Shown: piece after piece, positions 40,299 through 50,940 of the stretch
Layout of the letters: each line of letters starts with the position of its first letter
How positions within the stretch are numbered: position 1 is the first letter of the stretch
Assembly (NCBI RefSeq): GCF_004569295.1
Contig: NZ_SPQC01000016.1
Coordinates: forward strand, 1 to 56,321
DNA from: Rothia nasimurium
GTDB taxonomy: Bacteria > Actinomycetota > Actinomycetes > Actinomycetales > Micrococcaceae
Length of the DNA stretch: 56,321 nucleotides
Direction: 5' to 3'
Made by a program: the position numbers and the translations under genes
Notes under the pieces: generated by a model
Databases searched by the model: none
Told to the model about the DNA's origin: nothing
What the model saw: the letters and a program-made list of their open reading frames with translations, nothing else

Positions 40299-42911
40299 AT
40301 GAATCAGGTAGCTCAGCAACTGACTGGGTATTTTAGGGACGTTCAAAAGCGTTCGAACCTTGTAGATCAGGCATTCGGCCAGCAGAATAAATACAAGGTC
40401 ATTCCTTTCCTCGATGTCAGATTAGGCAAGCTTTCTGAAGAGGATACCCAAGAGCTCTTTGACTGGGATGCCGAAGCTCAGGGGCGTTTCAGAAAAGCAC
40501 ATACTCAGTCTGGCTCACAGAAGGCTAAACCCATCGACGTCATTATCTCGGTGGTAACCCTTACTGATTCCGAAAGCGACACTAAAAACGGCCTAGCTCT
40601 AATCGCCGCTAAGCTGACCGACAAGGGTAAGCTCCAGGGTGATATCACCTCAATCACGCCGTGGATTCCAAGCTCCCGTTTACAGTCTCCCAGCGTCATC
40701 GACCACGAGTTCATGGTGGGAACTCTCGCTAACTATTGGCGATGGAGCAACACAAAGGGCAGTGAACTAGCTTCTAAGGTTGAGACCTGGGCAGACGTTG
40801 TCGATTACAGTACCAGCATGTACGAGGGCGTGTTTGAACCCGCTTTACACGTGGGTGTTGACCCTCGTTGGGTAGTCGACATTGACAACTGCTATATCAC
40901 CCCTGGCGCGGTGATTAATGCTAACGCCAATGTCCTTAGTCTGTACCAGTTCCTTCACGCTACGGACCAGAACGTCCCCTTGTACGAACGTCTATTATCG
41001 ACCGATAAACCGCAAAGCTTCCAGTCCGATGTTATTGACACGAATTCTGATACGTTGCTGGAATCTGCCCTGCGTGCTTGTGGAAGTATGAGCGATCAGT
41101 TCCCGCTGACGGCATCCCAGCGTCGAGCGGTACACGCTTTCTTGCATGATGGTTGCGGGGATATCACGGCTGTCAGCGGCCCTCCGGGCACCGGCAAAAC
41201 CACAATGCTTCAATCTGTAGTTGCGAGTATGTTGGTTTCTCATGCTTTAGAGGCTAAACCGGCACCGCTGATTGTGGGTATGTCGACTAATAACCAGGCT
41301 GTTACTAACATTATTGACTCCTTTGGTTCGGTCACGAAGGATGATTCTGGTGTGCTTGAACATCGCTGGCTATTGAAAGCTGAGGACGGGGCAGCGTCTT
41401 CAGATTTCCTAGGCGGCCTGGCAACCTGCTGTCCCTCCCAGGCTAAAGCCAAGAAGGCACGTTCTAAGGGTTACCTGCTGGAAGATACAGCCAAGAAAGG
41501 TGTCTATAGCGAGTATTCATCAGAGGCTTACCTACAGGAAAGTACACAGTATTTCCTAGAGCAGATTAGCGACTACTACGCTGCCTTCTCGCTCCCAGCA
41601 GTCAATAGTCTTGAGCAAGCAAAGCGAGGGCTAGCAGCCTTCCTCGCATCTTGTGAAGAGCAAAAACGCGCCCTGTTGCATGCCCGTCGAGAGGCAGACC
41701 GACGTGTTCATTCAACGAGTGCCCAGCTCACAGAAGAACTGGCTAGACTTTCGCACGAGCAAAGTATCGTTCAAAGCAGACTTGACGTATGGAGCGCTCA
41801 ATCAGCATCTCCCCTCCCAGCAGAAGTACTCATCAGTGCCACCTATGACCCTCAAGAGCCAGCGGCGGAGTTCTCTACTGTTGAAGATTTCGTTGATTTT
41901 TACCGGGGTCGCCTAGATGAAATCGGTCTTGCACTTTCGAATATCGACAACCGAATCGCTTCAGCCACAACTGAGGAAGAACTAGCTTTATACCAATATA
42001 GGCAGCAGGCTGAACCAATTATCAGCAAGGTTCGTTACCTTGCGCTTCTGAACGACACTCAAGTAGATCAGCTGATGAATGCGAGGAATCTACTAGAGCT
42101 AGACCAGACGCTTGATATCACCCTACGCTATGTAGAGTTCTGGCTAGCTGTGCACTACTACGAAGCTGAGTGGCTGATTGCCGCTACAGACGAAGAGCAG
42201 ATTATTGCTGAGAAGGAACGTTTCAAGAACACTCCCGAGTATATGGATAGGTACTGGGAGCAGGTTGCCTCGTTAACACCTTGTTTTGTGATGACCGCTT
42301 ACCAGGTTCCGAGATACTTTAAGCTGTATGCACCGCAGGGCGAACCTGACAACTTCGATGTAGAACGTATTGACCTGTTGATTGTAGATGAAGCTGGCCA
42401 GGTAGATACATCTGTGGGTGCTGGCGCTTTTGCTCTTGCCAAACGCGCTCTCGTTGTTGGAGATGTGCAGCAGCTAGCTCCGGTGTGGAGCGTTGACCCA
42501 GAAACCGACCAAGGTATCGCCGAGGCACATGAGCTGGGGTGGCGTTGGGATTTCATGAAGGAATACGGCCTGACGTCTTCTCACTCATCTTCCCTTATGC
42601 TGGCAGCGGCTCAGTCTTCTAATTGGGTGTATAGCGCGAAGAACTATCCGGGCTTGTTCCTGTCTGAGCATTTTAGGTGCCATACAGACATTATCGAGTA
42701 CTGTAATGATTTGCTCTATGACGGCTTGCTTGTTCCTTCTCGTCCCCTCAACGGGTACAAGCTTGAGGGTAAAACGCCTGGAGCTTTCCTTTTCCAAGTA
42801 GTCGAGAATTCACAGGATCGTCGAAACGGTTCTAGCCGGGTAAATAGCCGGGAAGCTGAGGCAATTGCTGAGCGGCTCAGGCACGTGAAGTCAGGAAGAC
42901 CTTGCGGATGA
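40299..42911 (+). pseudogene. SF1 (UPF1/Dna2-like) helicase, 5' part: motifs I-III
   Basis: An 870-residue reading with a unique N-terminal region (1-260), Walker [13 protein letters not shown] near 295, a long helical insertion (about 390-660), Walker B-type LLIVDEAGQVDTS near 693, motif III LVVGDVQQLAPV near 720 and SEHFRCH near 790. It stops at a TGA after [13 protein letters not shown], exactly where the region around motif IV should begin. Motifs V and VI are in the next, overlapping ORF. A frameshift plus a deletion of some tens of codons is the simplest reading. The start has GAGGGA 7 nt upstream. Confidence 0.75.
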
Positions 42912-43672
42912 AGAGTGAGGAAATAGCCGGCAAGGTAACTGTCGGCACCGCCCATACTTTGCAGGGTGCTGAGCGTCAGGTTGTGCTGTTCTCGCCTGTA
43001 TACGGTGATAACTCTGATAAGGCGTCTTTCGTGGATGGCACTCTTGAGCTGATGAATGTTGCTGTTTCCCGTGCCAAGGATTTGTTTATTGTCTTCGGTG
43101 GACAGCGGCGCTGGGAGGATACTGGCCCTGTCTTTGGGCTCGTGCGCCAGCGTGCGGTTATTGGCCCGCACTGGTTTGGCTACGGTGGTTCACAGGGTTT
43201 GGAGTTTGAAGCACCTGTCAGCTTTGTGGAGGAGAGGACGCCTCAGCCTACTCCCCCTGCACCTGCGCCCACACCGGTGCAGCAAGCACCTTGGGCCAAG
43301 CAGTCAGAACCCCCCCCCATGAGAGTTCCGCAGCCAGCACCTTCGCATCCGGTAGAACCAGAGCCGAAGATGGTTGACCGGCATGAGCCTGGTTATCTGA
43401 TTGCTACTGAGCTTATTGACTTGTGGAAGGAAAGCGGTGTTTTGCCAGAGGACTCTAAAGTGAAAGCCCAGCAGTTCAACGCTGCTATGGATGCAGCTGG
43501 TTTGCTCACCAAAGTGGACGGTACCTGGCACCCAACTGCTGAGGGTATTGCTATTGGTGTTGCCCAATATCAGGGCGGTTCAGGAGAGCGTACTTATGTC
43601 AGCCCGATTTACTCGCCGCAAGCCAAGAAGACATTGACACGAATGGTGAAATTTGGCTATTTAATTCCATAA
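42908..43672 (+). pseudogene. SF1 helicase, 3' part: motifs V-VI plus C-terminal domain
   Basis: A 254-residue ORF whose ATG overlaps the stop of the 5' part (ATGA). It holds motif [19 protein letters not shown] and motif [17 protein letters not shown], then a Pro-rich linker ([17 protein letters not shown]) and a C-terminal domain ([27 protein letters not shown]) resembling the small winged-helix domain in phage antirepressors. On its own it has no ATP-binding loop. Complementation in trans through the ATGA overlap is possible but unproven. Confidence 0.75.
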
Positions 43673-44191
43673 AAGAATAGTATCAGAATATAACTATTCA
43701 AAATTGATATCACAGCAAAAACCATCATTGATACCATTTTCATTGCCCTAAGCTCCCAAAGCACTCAGAGATTTCGTATAAAGTATTTACAATTTGCGAA
43801 TTATTTTATATTTCAAACCACAACTAAAGTATATCGGCATAAAATAAATATTGCTAATCACACACCCATTTTATTGGCAAGCATTTCAATACAGGAGGAA
43901 ACCTTCCAGCCAGTCCATCAGGGCACCATCATCGCCTTATACCAATTTCATGCATGTTATTAAACCTCAGACTGCCGATTGCAGCATACAGTCTTTGATG
44001 ACTGCATGCACCAGCTCGGACAAATCACAAAGAATTAAAAACCATATCAAAAAGACTATAATCGGAAGATATATTATATGTGAGCATAATAAGTGGGGTA
44101 AAACATCGATCATATCTCACCCCACTGCGCGAATATCAGTAAAAAATTTTATTATAAATTAAACAGGGCCTAGAAAAATATTAAAATTAAG
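43673..44191. other. AT-rich intergenic DNA
   Basis: About 520 bp, strongly A/T-rich against its surroundings. It contains an inverted repeat AGTGGGGT/ACCCCACT around 44091-44125, a possible terminator for the minus-strand TOPRIM fragment. A 103-codon plus-strand reading at 43851-44162 has no ribosome site or recognisable protein and I do not call it. Likely foreign DNA. Confidence 0.5.
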
Positions 44192-44791
44192 CTAATTTTC
44201 GTTAATGTAATTTTTCAGGGTATTATTTTCCAAAGAGGGGCTCCATTTAAGCAGTTCACTTTTGCGTATCCCATGCTCAGACTCTAAGGCTTTAGAGATA
44301 GCGCTCAGTAAAGTTTTTCCTTTTACGTACTGCAACTCGTTTTCATTATAAAGCTCCTCACATTTTCTGTAGGCAGAAGCTGGATCTCCAGCTAACTTCA
44401 TAAACTCATGATCGTTACTCTTTTGATTAAATAACTTATCAAAAGAATCTTCCCTCGCAGAGTCCAGAGATCGTCTAATTATATCCTTAATCTTCGCATT
44501 TGTAATCGACTTCCCTGTCAGGACATGCTTTAGATGATCGAAAGTTGTAAAGTAATTTTCAAGCTCATAAAAATCAGTCACGAATAAAGTGTAACCAAGC
44601 TTTTCAGCCTTACTATTCATCTTATCAATATCACGGGACAAGGAATTATCCCTGTCAATATGAATCAATACACGAAGATCAGGGTTTTCTTTAGTCGCAG
44701 CCATCGCCATACCTAGACCTCGGTCAAAATTTGCCTTTGACTCAAAAGGTATTATTTCGTAGTCATCGTTATTCAGACCATTGCCATTCAA
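44192..44791 (-). pseudogene. OLD/PARIS-like ATPase-nuclease, TOPRIM/DUF4435-like C-terminal part
   Basis: A 199-codon ORF carrying the second half of a TOPRIM-like domain: LRVLIHIDRDNSLSRDID (acidic DxD-type residues) and LFVTDFYELENYF, the pattern of DUF4435. In the +1 frame just upstream the sequence continues in-register with the ATPase ORF: adding one A to the AA at about 44798 would read ILTEDKNMINLQTILNGNG, restoring the TOPRIM glutamate (TEDK). So this is a frameshifted 3' part, not a separate gene, though a split toxin gene cannot be excluded. Confidence 0.7.
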
Positions 44792-45855
44792 AATCGTTTG
44801 TAAATTATCATATTTTTATCTTCAGTTAAAATCAGATAGCGAAGATTGTTATTCTGTACATTCTCAATTGAGGCCAAAGCACCTAAATCATTAAATATAT
44901 CCGTAAACTCCTCTCCCCTTTCATATTTTCTAATCTCTCCGTTGATAACCCAGCTTACCTGTGCTCCATTTAAAGCGAAATTATCTACGAGAGTGGGAGA
45001 ATGAGTAGCAACTATCATTTGGAGCTCAGGCCTTATCGAAGATATTTCAATAAGCAAATCGGCTAATTTTCGTTGGCGATACTCATTCAAATGTGCATCG
45101 GGTTCATCTAGTATAAATATTTTAGGTTCAAACCAGTTCAAATAAGAAAGTATATGTATACACTGCAATAAACCGGTACCGGCCAATTCAACTGGAAATT
45201 TTCGATAGCCGTTTTCTATTTTTTCTTTAAGGAAAACTCCAATGGAAGTATCGGTTTTTTCATCAAAATCAACTATTAATTCAATATCAGGATAAAGTGT
45301 ATTTAAATCATTTGTAAATTTTGAAAACTTTAAATTATCCCGGCTTAGCAAGTATAAAACATTTCTGAACACTGAATTTGCATCACCAGCGAGTGTTGCT
45401 TTCTTCAAGATTCCTTCATTCTTATATTGCTCACTGTGTGAGATGCCAGAGACACCAGCAGAAAGAATAGTGAAATGAGAGGACCATTCCTCAATTGACG
45501 TTAGGAGCTTTTTACCGCTGAGGGTTGCTTTCAAGTTCCTTTCACGCGTTGTGGAAAAGTTAACCTCAGCTTTACTCCCAGAATCAGTTTCCATTCGCAA
45601 AACAATGCTGTCCTCAGCAGCTCTGCTTAGTTTCCCATTATGGGCGATAGAGTAGATATCCTCAGATGGCGAGTAAATCATTTTTTCAACCGGAATAGAT
45701 GTTACATAGCTATCCTCATTATTGCTAAGCCAAGTCTGATGATTTCGATGCACTGATGCAGCACTTTGAACTATACCATTCATAAACTGAATAGCCTGCA
45801 TTATGCTAGATTTCCCAGAGCTATTGGAACCAACTAAAACTGTTATCTTAGCTAA
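44788..45855 (-). pseudogene. OLD/PARIS-like ATPase-nuclease, ABC ATPase central part
   Basis: The ATPase core of the broken gene. Walker A VGSNSSGKSS is encoded at about 45805-45834, upstream of the first ATG (45801); then ELAGTGLLQCIHIL (ABC signature region), Walker B KIFILDEPDAHLNE and the H-loop IVATHSPTLVDN, as in AAA_15/AAA_21 proteins. A reading starting at 45801 would lack Walker A, so it cannot be an intact ATPase. Upstream, an in-frame TAG at 45856-45858 separates it from its N-terminus. Strongly AT-rich. Confidence 0.75.
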
Positions 45856-46185
45856 CTACACTTCAAGTTCTTTAATTTTTTTAAAATTCTTAATATAAAT
45901 ATTTTTAATCAACCTAGTATCAGACGAATCCACTTGTTGAAGGTGATTACTAAGAGAATCAATTCCCTTATTCCCAGCTCTAATCCAATCTTGTATCTGT
46001 CGAACCAATGCACTTTCATCAACGCCTGAAAGTATCGACTTAAATTTTCCTTTTCCTCGCCCTCCTTTTCCAGGGCTTAAATCATAGCTCGACAATACTC
46101 TAGAGGCGTTTCTAACTTCACGCTCGTCCTGTATTTCAACAATTTTTTTTACCTGATACATAGTAATCAAATAATACATTTGCAT
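45856..46185 (-). pseudogene. OLD/PARIS-like ATPase-nuclease, N-terminal part ending at a premature TAG
   Basis: A 109-codon ORF whose end (IKNIYIKNFKKIKELEV) is the first beta-strand of an ABC-type ATPase. It is followed, after the TAG and in the same frame, by LAKITVLVGSNSSGKS. The preceding ~90 residues, with a basic KGGRGKGKFK stretch, are an N-terminal extension I do not recognise. A single substitution to TAG is the simplest explanation. The start is uncertain (ATG 46185 or an internal ATG). Confidence 0.7.
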
Positions 46186-46279
46186 CTAAATTTAAACTCA
46201 TACTTTCCCCAAAAAATGAATTGTGAATTTTAATCTTGCCCCTAGTTGGCAAAATTATTTTATTGTTTATAAGGTAAAT

Positions 46280-48280
46280 TTACCCCTTCGGATCCTCATT
46301 CACCCGCTCTTCAATATGCTTCACAATCCGCTCCACGGCCTCATCAACGGGCACGCCGTTTTCCTGGGAGCCGTCGCGGAAGCGGAAGGAGACAGCGCCG
46401 TTCTCGGCGTCCTCGCCACCAGCAATCAGGATGAAGGGCACCTTCTCCTTAGACGCAGTACGAATCTTCTTGGGGAAGCGATCGGTACCGTAATCCACCT
46501 CAACGCGCACGCCGCGGGCCTTGAGCTTGGCAGCAACCTCACCCATGTAATCATTGAAAGCCTCAGCAACAGGCACACCAATCACCTGAACGGGAGCCAG
46601 CCAGGCAGGGAAGGCACCTGCATAGTGCTCAATCAGCACACCCATGAAACGCTCAAAGGAACCAAACTTGGCCGAGTGAATCATGACCGGCTCCTGGCGG
46701 GTACCGTCAGATGCCTGGTACTCCAGGCCGAAGCGGGCAGGCTGGTTGAAGTCATACTGCACGGTCGACATCTGCCAGGTACGGCCAATCGCGTCCTTAG
46801 CCTGAACAGAAATCTTGGGGCCGTAGAAGGCAGCGCCACCCGGGTCAGCCACCAGTTCCAGACCGGTCTCAGCGGCAACCTTTTCCAGCACAGCGGTTGC
46901 TTCTTCCCACTGCTCGTCTGTACCGATGAACTTATCCTTCTTATCGCCCTCGGTATCGCGGGTTGAAAGCTCCAGGTAGAAATCGGTCATGCCGAAGTCC
47001 TCTAGCAGGGACAGCATGAACTTGAGCAGGTGGGCAACCTCAGCAGGTGCCTGCTCCTTGGTGACGTAGGAGTGAGAGTCGTCCTGGGTAATCATACGAA
47101 CACGGGTCAGGCCAGAAAGCACACCGGACTTCTCATCGCGGTAGACCGAACCGAACTCAAACAGACGCAGGGGCAGCTCACGGTAGGAGCGGCCACGAGA
47201 ACGGAAAATCTCGTTGTGCATGGGGCAGTTCATGGCCTTGAGACGGTAGGCCTGGCCCTCGTCCTCCATAGCAGGGAACATACCGTCCGCGTAATAGGGC
47301 AGGTGACCCGAGGTGTAGAAGAGATCTTCTTTAGAGATATGGGGGGTCTTAACGTACTCGAAGCCCTCTTCAATGTGGCGGGCACGCACATAGTCTTCCA
47401 TGGCGCGCAGAATGACGCCGCCCTTGGGGTGAATCACGGGCAGGCCGGGGCCAACGGTCTTGGGGAAGGAGAAGAGGTCGAGCTCTTCACCCAGGCGGCG
47501 GTGGTCGCGGCGCTCAGCCTCAGCAATGCGGTCCTTGTAGGCGACCAGCTCTTCCTTGGAAGGCCAGGCGGTGCCGTAAATACGCTGCAGCATGGGGTTC
47601 TTCTCAGAACCGCGCCAGTAGGCGCCACCGGAACGCATCAGCGCGTAGCCGTTAGCAATCAGCTTGGTGTCGGGCAGGTGAGGGCCGCGGCAGAGGTCCT
47701 TCCAGACGGTCTCACCCTTCTTGTTCACGTTGTCATAGATGGTGATTTCGCCTTCGCCCACCTCAACAGAGGCGCCGTCGGCAGCGTCCGCACCGGAACC
47801 GGGGCCCTGGGAGAGCGCCAGCAGTTCCAGTTTGTAAGGCTCGTTGGCCATCTCGGCTTCGGCCTCAACCTGGGTGACGACGCGGCGGCGGAAGGTCTGC
47901 CCGCTCTTGATAATCTTCACCATGTTCTTCTCAATCTTCTTGAGATCCTCAGGGGTGAAGGGTTCCTCGACGTCGAAGTCGAAGTAGAAACCGTCGGTGA
48001 TATAGGGGCCGATGCCGAGCTTGGCGTCCTTGCGGTATTCCTGCACAGCCTGGGCCATCACGTGGGCAGCTGAGTGGCGCAGCACGTTCAGGCCGTCTTC
48101 CTCGTGGATAGAAACGGGCTCAACGGTATCGCCCTCGGTCAGTTCGGTAGAGAGGTCAACCAGTTTGCCGTTGATACGGGCAACGACGATTTCACGGTCC
48201 TCAGCGAACAGGTCGGCTGCGGTGGTACCGGCCTCAATCTGCTGGGCGGCACCTGCGACGGTAATGGAAAGAGCGGACAA
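46280..48280 (-). CDS. thrS: Threonine--tRNA ligase
   Basis: A 666-residue ThrRS: N-terminal TGS domain, editing domain with [11 protein letters not shown] and the RGPHLPDT region, class II catalytic core and anticodon domain. Zinc ligands Cys ([10 protein letters not shown]) and two His ([17 protein letters not shown]) are kept, but the surrounding residues ([28 protein letters not shown]) differ from the commoner SGVLHGL and HRALLGSLERF forms. Its 3' neighbour in many actinobacteria is the HIT gene, here displaced by the island. Palindrome GGTAAATTTACC spans the stop. Confidence 0.95.
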   Translation of the reverse strand: MSALSITVAGAAQQIEAGTTAADLFAEDREIVVARINGKLVDLSTELTEGDTVEPVSIHEEDGLNVLRHSAAHVMAQAVQEYRKDAKLGIGPYITDGFYFDFDVEEPFTPEDLKKIEKNMVKIIKSGQTFRRRVVTQVEAEAEMANEPYKLELLALSQGPGSGADAADGASVEVGEGEITIYDNVNKKGETVWKDLCRGPHLPDTKLIANGYALMRSGGAYWRGSEKNPMLQRIYGTAWPSKEELVAYKDRIAEAERRDHRRLGEELDLFSFPKTVGPGLPVIHPKGGVILRAMEDYVRARHIEEGFEYVKTPHISKEDLFYTSGHLPYYADGMFPAMEDEGQAYRLKAMNCPMHNEIFRSRGRSYRELPLRLFEFGSVYRDEKSGVLSGLTRVRMITQDDSHSYVTKEQAPAEVAHLLKFMLSLLEDFGMTDFYLELSTRDTEGDKKDKFIGTDEQWEEATAVLEKVAAETGLELVADPGGAAFYGPKISVQAKDAIGRTWQMSTVQYDFNQPARFGLEYQASDGTRQEPVMIHSAKFGSFERFMGVLIEHYAGAFPAWLAPVQVIGVPVAEAFNDYMGEVAAKLKARGVRVEVDYGTDRFPKKIRTASKEKVPFILIAGGEDAENGAVSFRFRDGSQENGVPVDEAVERIVKHIEERVNEDPKG

Positions 48281-48383
48281 ATTTGTCTCCCTAGGTTTGT
48301 ACCCACCCCTACAACGGGTGAGCTATCGTTACATCTGCACGGTACGAGGGTGCAGAACAAACCTAATTTTACCGCTAGCTAGG

Positions 48384-48710
48384 CTACTTTGTGCCCTTTG
48401 CCAGGGCGCGGGAATCGAAGTTTTTACCAGCGAGGTAGGAGCGGGCGGTCAGGAAGAGGCAGTAGCTCACCACCAGCACGGGGCGAAAAGGACGGACGCT
48501 TCCCCCAGCACCCCGGCCACGGTCAGGTTAATGACTTTCACGGCTAGCACCAGGGCAAGGGCCAGCCCGGCGAAGGAGGGAACCACAGTCTGCGTCTGGG
48601 CGTAGAGACGGGTAGAGCAGGGCCAGGCAAATGAGCTCAGCAACTATCAGCCCCAGGGCCACAAGGAACCAGGTGCGGTTAGGTTTGATCGGAGGGTAGG
48701 CGGATGTCTT
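48384..48710 (-). pseudogene. Remnant of a small multi-pass membrane protein
   Basis: On the minus strand three consecutive frames give hydrophobic pieces of one protein: PPIKPNRTWFLVALGLIVAE, then AQTQTVVPSFAGLALALVLAV with VINLTVAGVLGEASVLFA, then PVLVVSYCLFLTARSYLAGK to a stop at 48384. Two frameshifts and no start codon mark it as decayed. It follows the methyltransferase stop in the same frame without a gap. Confidence 0.6.
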
Positions 48711-48713
48711 GGG

Positions 48714-49658
48714 CTACTTGCTCTTAGTCTTCTTGATAGCAGCCGCCTTGGGTGTGACATTGGCCCCCGCCAGTGACGCCTTAGCGCGGGACTTCTTGAA
48801 GGTCACGTCGAGCCCGTCCACGGCTTTGAGGCGCTTCCGCATGACCTTAATAGCCTCGGGATTCTGGTCAATCATGAGGAAGTTGCGGTCAAGCTGGGCA
48901 CAGGCGTGGCCGGTGGTACCGGATCCGCCGAAGAAATCCAGCACCCAGTCGCCGGGCGCACTCGACGCCTGCACAATACGGCGCAAAATACCCAGGGGCT
49001 TCTGCGTGGCATAGCCGGTTTTCTCTTTGCCACTGGGCGAAACAATGGTGTGCCACCAGACGTCCGTCGGCAACTTACCAATCTCAGCCTTTTCGGGGGT
49101 AACCAGCCCGGGCGCCATATAGGGCTCGCGGTCAACCGCCTCAGAATTGAAGTAGTAGTTCTCGGGGTCTTTCACATAGACCAGGATGTTATCGTGCTTA
49201 GCAGGCCACTTCTTCTTAGACTTAGCGCCGTAATCGTAGGCCCAGATGATCTCGTTCAAGAAGGACTCACGGCCAAACAGGGCATCGAGCACTACCTTAG
49301 CGTAGTGGACCTCGCGGTAATCCAGGTGCAGGTAGAGGGTACCGGTGGGTTTGAGCAAGCGCCATGCCTGCATAAGACGGGGCTCAAGGAACTCCCAATA
49401 GTTTTCGAAAGAGTCCGAATACCCGTAGATATCGCCCTTAATAGTCTCGTAGGTGTGCCCCTTATAGCCGACCCGACTACCGCCCTCCGTACGCACGGTC
49501 TTGATGCTCTGGCGCTTCTGCACCTTACCCGTATTGAAAGGCGGGTCTATATAAATGAGCTGGAAGCTCTCTGCGGGCAGGTTTTTGAGCACGGCAAGAT
49601 TATCGCCGTGAATCACCATGCTGGTGCTATCTGCTGACCACAAAGAACGTTTTGACAC
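48714..49658 (-). CDS. Solitary DNA adenine/cytosine-N methyltransferase (beta class)
   Basis: A 314-residue methyltransferase. Catalytic motif IV IYIDPPFNTGK comes first (near residue 36) and the AdoMet motif I LDFFGGSGTTGHA last (near 245), the beta-class order. The target-recognition region lies between (ESFLNEIIWAYDYGAKSKKKWP, TDVWWHTIVSPSGKEKTGYATQKP). The tail is lysine/alanine-rich. No restriction endonuclease gene is adjacent, so it is an orphan or remnant of a type III/II system. Confidence 0.88.
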   Translation of the reverse strand: MSKRSLWSADSTSMVIHGDNLAVLKNLPAESFQLIYIDPPFNTGKVQKRQSIKTVRTEGGSRVGYKGHTYETIKGDIYGYSDSFENYWEFLEPRLMQAWRLLKPTGTLYLHLDYREVHYAKVVLDALFGRESFLNEIIWAYDYGAKSKKKWPAKHDNILVYVKDPENYYFNSEAVDREPYMAPGLVTPEKAEIGKLPTDVWWHTIVSPSGKEKTGYATQKPLGILRRIVQASSAPGDWVLDFFGGSGTTGHACAQLDRNFLMIDQNPEAIKVMRKRLKAVDGLDVTFKKSRAKASLAGANVTPKAAAIKKTKSK

Positions 49659-49739
49659 AAGGTACAGAATACCCCAAGGTCACCCCCACCTGCCCGCGCG
49701 ACGGGTGAGGGTTAAGCCACGCAAGGACGTTGGGGCAGA

Positions 49740-49839
49740 GCGCAGGCATGCGTGGAGCAAACTGGCTGGGGCTGGCATGAATCGCCCGTGAGCGCTAGCG
49801 AACCGGCGAGAAGGTTAGTCGGCAAACGCATGCCTGCGC
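49740..49839. repeat. Dispersed hairpin element, copy C
   Basis: A 100-bp element with perfect 14-bp ends GCGCAGGCATGCGT/ACGCATGCCTGCGC (49740-49753, 49826-49839) and the core GGGCTGGCATGAATCGCC...GGCGAGAAGG. It abuts the 3' end of a fumarylacetoacetase-family fragment, replacing that gene's missing C-terminus. Confidence 0.75.
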
Positions 49840-49864
49840 AGAGCCAAAAATACGGTCGGCACAA

Positions 49865-50203
49865 GGTAGAGATATAACTGACCACCTGGGCCGGGGTGAA
49901 GACCATGTTGGCGGTGGTACCCTGCTGGCGAACTTCGCCGTCGACGGTACAGGTCATGGCTAGGCCACCCGCGATGTCGAGTTCGTCGGGGCTGACGATG
50001 ACCGGGCCGAAGGGCGTCATGCGGTCCCAGTTTTTGCCCTGGAACCATTCGGACGTGCGCCCCTGCCAGTCACACACCGACACGTCGTTGAGTACGGTGT
50101 AGCCCAGCAGGTGTTCGTCCACCCGATCTTCGGCAATGTGGCGGCCGCGGCGTCCTACCACCGCGCGGGCCTTACCAGCCCGCCTGACCTGCGCAAACTT
50201 CAC
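49865..50203 (-). pseudogene. Fumarylacetoacetate hydrolase family protein, fragment
   Basis: From GTG 50203 the frame gives VKFAQVRRAGKARAV, a typical FAH start, joined directly to VGRRGRHIAEDRVDEHLLGYTVLNDVS and NWDRMTPFGPVIVSPDELD, ending near VVSYIST. About 130 residues between the start and VGRRGRHI are missing, and the conserved C-terminal GDVIATGTP region is absent. An intact 255-codon reading over this region therefore encodes a chimera. Catalytic acidic residues are incomplete; surely inactive. Confidence 0.75.
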
Positions 50204-50387
50204 CCCGGCCGTCCTTTCTGTTACAGCACCTAGTTTCGCCCCGCCGGGGCGGTCAACTAGACTTTCTATGACGCAATATTCCGTTGACAAGGTGAATAAA
50301 ACGGTAAAACCGTAGGCAATCATCAGCCAACAGAGTATTCTATACATCACAGTGTAAATCAATACCCGACCCACAAGGAGGCCAACC

Positions 50388-50894
50388 ATGAGCGGCTTAA
50401 TTACTCTGATTTCGCACACTTCAAAGGCGCGTAAGCCCGTGACCGTCAGCACCCGCCACGCCCAGCTCGACGACGCCAAAGCGCTAGCACGGCTCTACTT
50501 CGCCTCCTACGACGACGAACGCTTCGCCTCCCAGGCCGACGCCACCACCGAGATGGAGCGCATTCTCAAGGGCGAGCACGGCGAGTTCTACACCGAGGCG
50601 TCCCCCGTGGTAGTTGATGAGCACGACCGTATTATTGCTGCGTCTCTTTGCCTCAAGCATCGCGTGGTCACCGATCCTAAGGACATCCCCACCATCTACG
50701 AGCTCTTCACCGCAGCCTCCCGCCGCCGCGAAGGCTTGGCAGAACAGCTGATTCGCCGCAGCATCGACCAGATGTTCGAGGACGGCTACGAGCAGGTTTC
50801 GGTGCGCATCAGCGAGAACAATGCTGCCGCGCTAGCCCTCTACCTGACCCTGGATTTCAACCGCTGGTTCCCCGAAGACGACGACATTCTCTAG
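50388..50894 (+). CDS. GNAT family N-acetyltransferase
   Basis: A 168-residue GNAT preceded by a strong ribosome site (AAGGAGG, 8 nt from ATG). Acetyl-CoA-binding segment YELFTAASRRREGLAEQLIRRSI, C-terminal VRISENNAAALALYLTLDF. Substrate unknown. Convergent with the SRAP gene, hairpin copy B between them. Confidence 0.88.
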   Translation: MSGLITLISHTSKARKPVTVSTRHAQLDDAKALARLYFASYDDERFASQADATTEMERILKGEHGEFYTEASPVVVDEHDRIIAASLCLKHRVVTDPKDIPTIYELFTAASRRREGLAEQLIRRSIDQMFEDGYEQVSVRISENNAAALALYLTLDFNRWFPEDDDIL

Positions 50895-50940
50895 ACAAGC
50901 TGTAAACTAGGGTAATAGTTGAGCCTCGCCCCTCACCAGC

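Noticed and set aside
43851-44162. A 103-codon plus-strand ORF
   Set aside because: It lies in AT-rich spacer, has no ribosome site at its start and no recognisable protein character; its AGGAGG stretch is inside, with no following start in frame.
40299-46185. Helicase plus ATPase-TOPRIM as a Gabija system
   Set aside because: The helicase is UPF1/Dna2-like, not UvrD-like GajB, lies on the opposite strand and is separated by 500 bp; both genes are broken.
49712-50479. A 255-codon minus-strand ORF as an intact protein
   Set aside because: Its middle is a deleted FAH fragment, its end is hairpin copy C and its beginning overlaps the plus-strand GNAT gene; it is a chance open frame.
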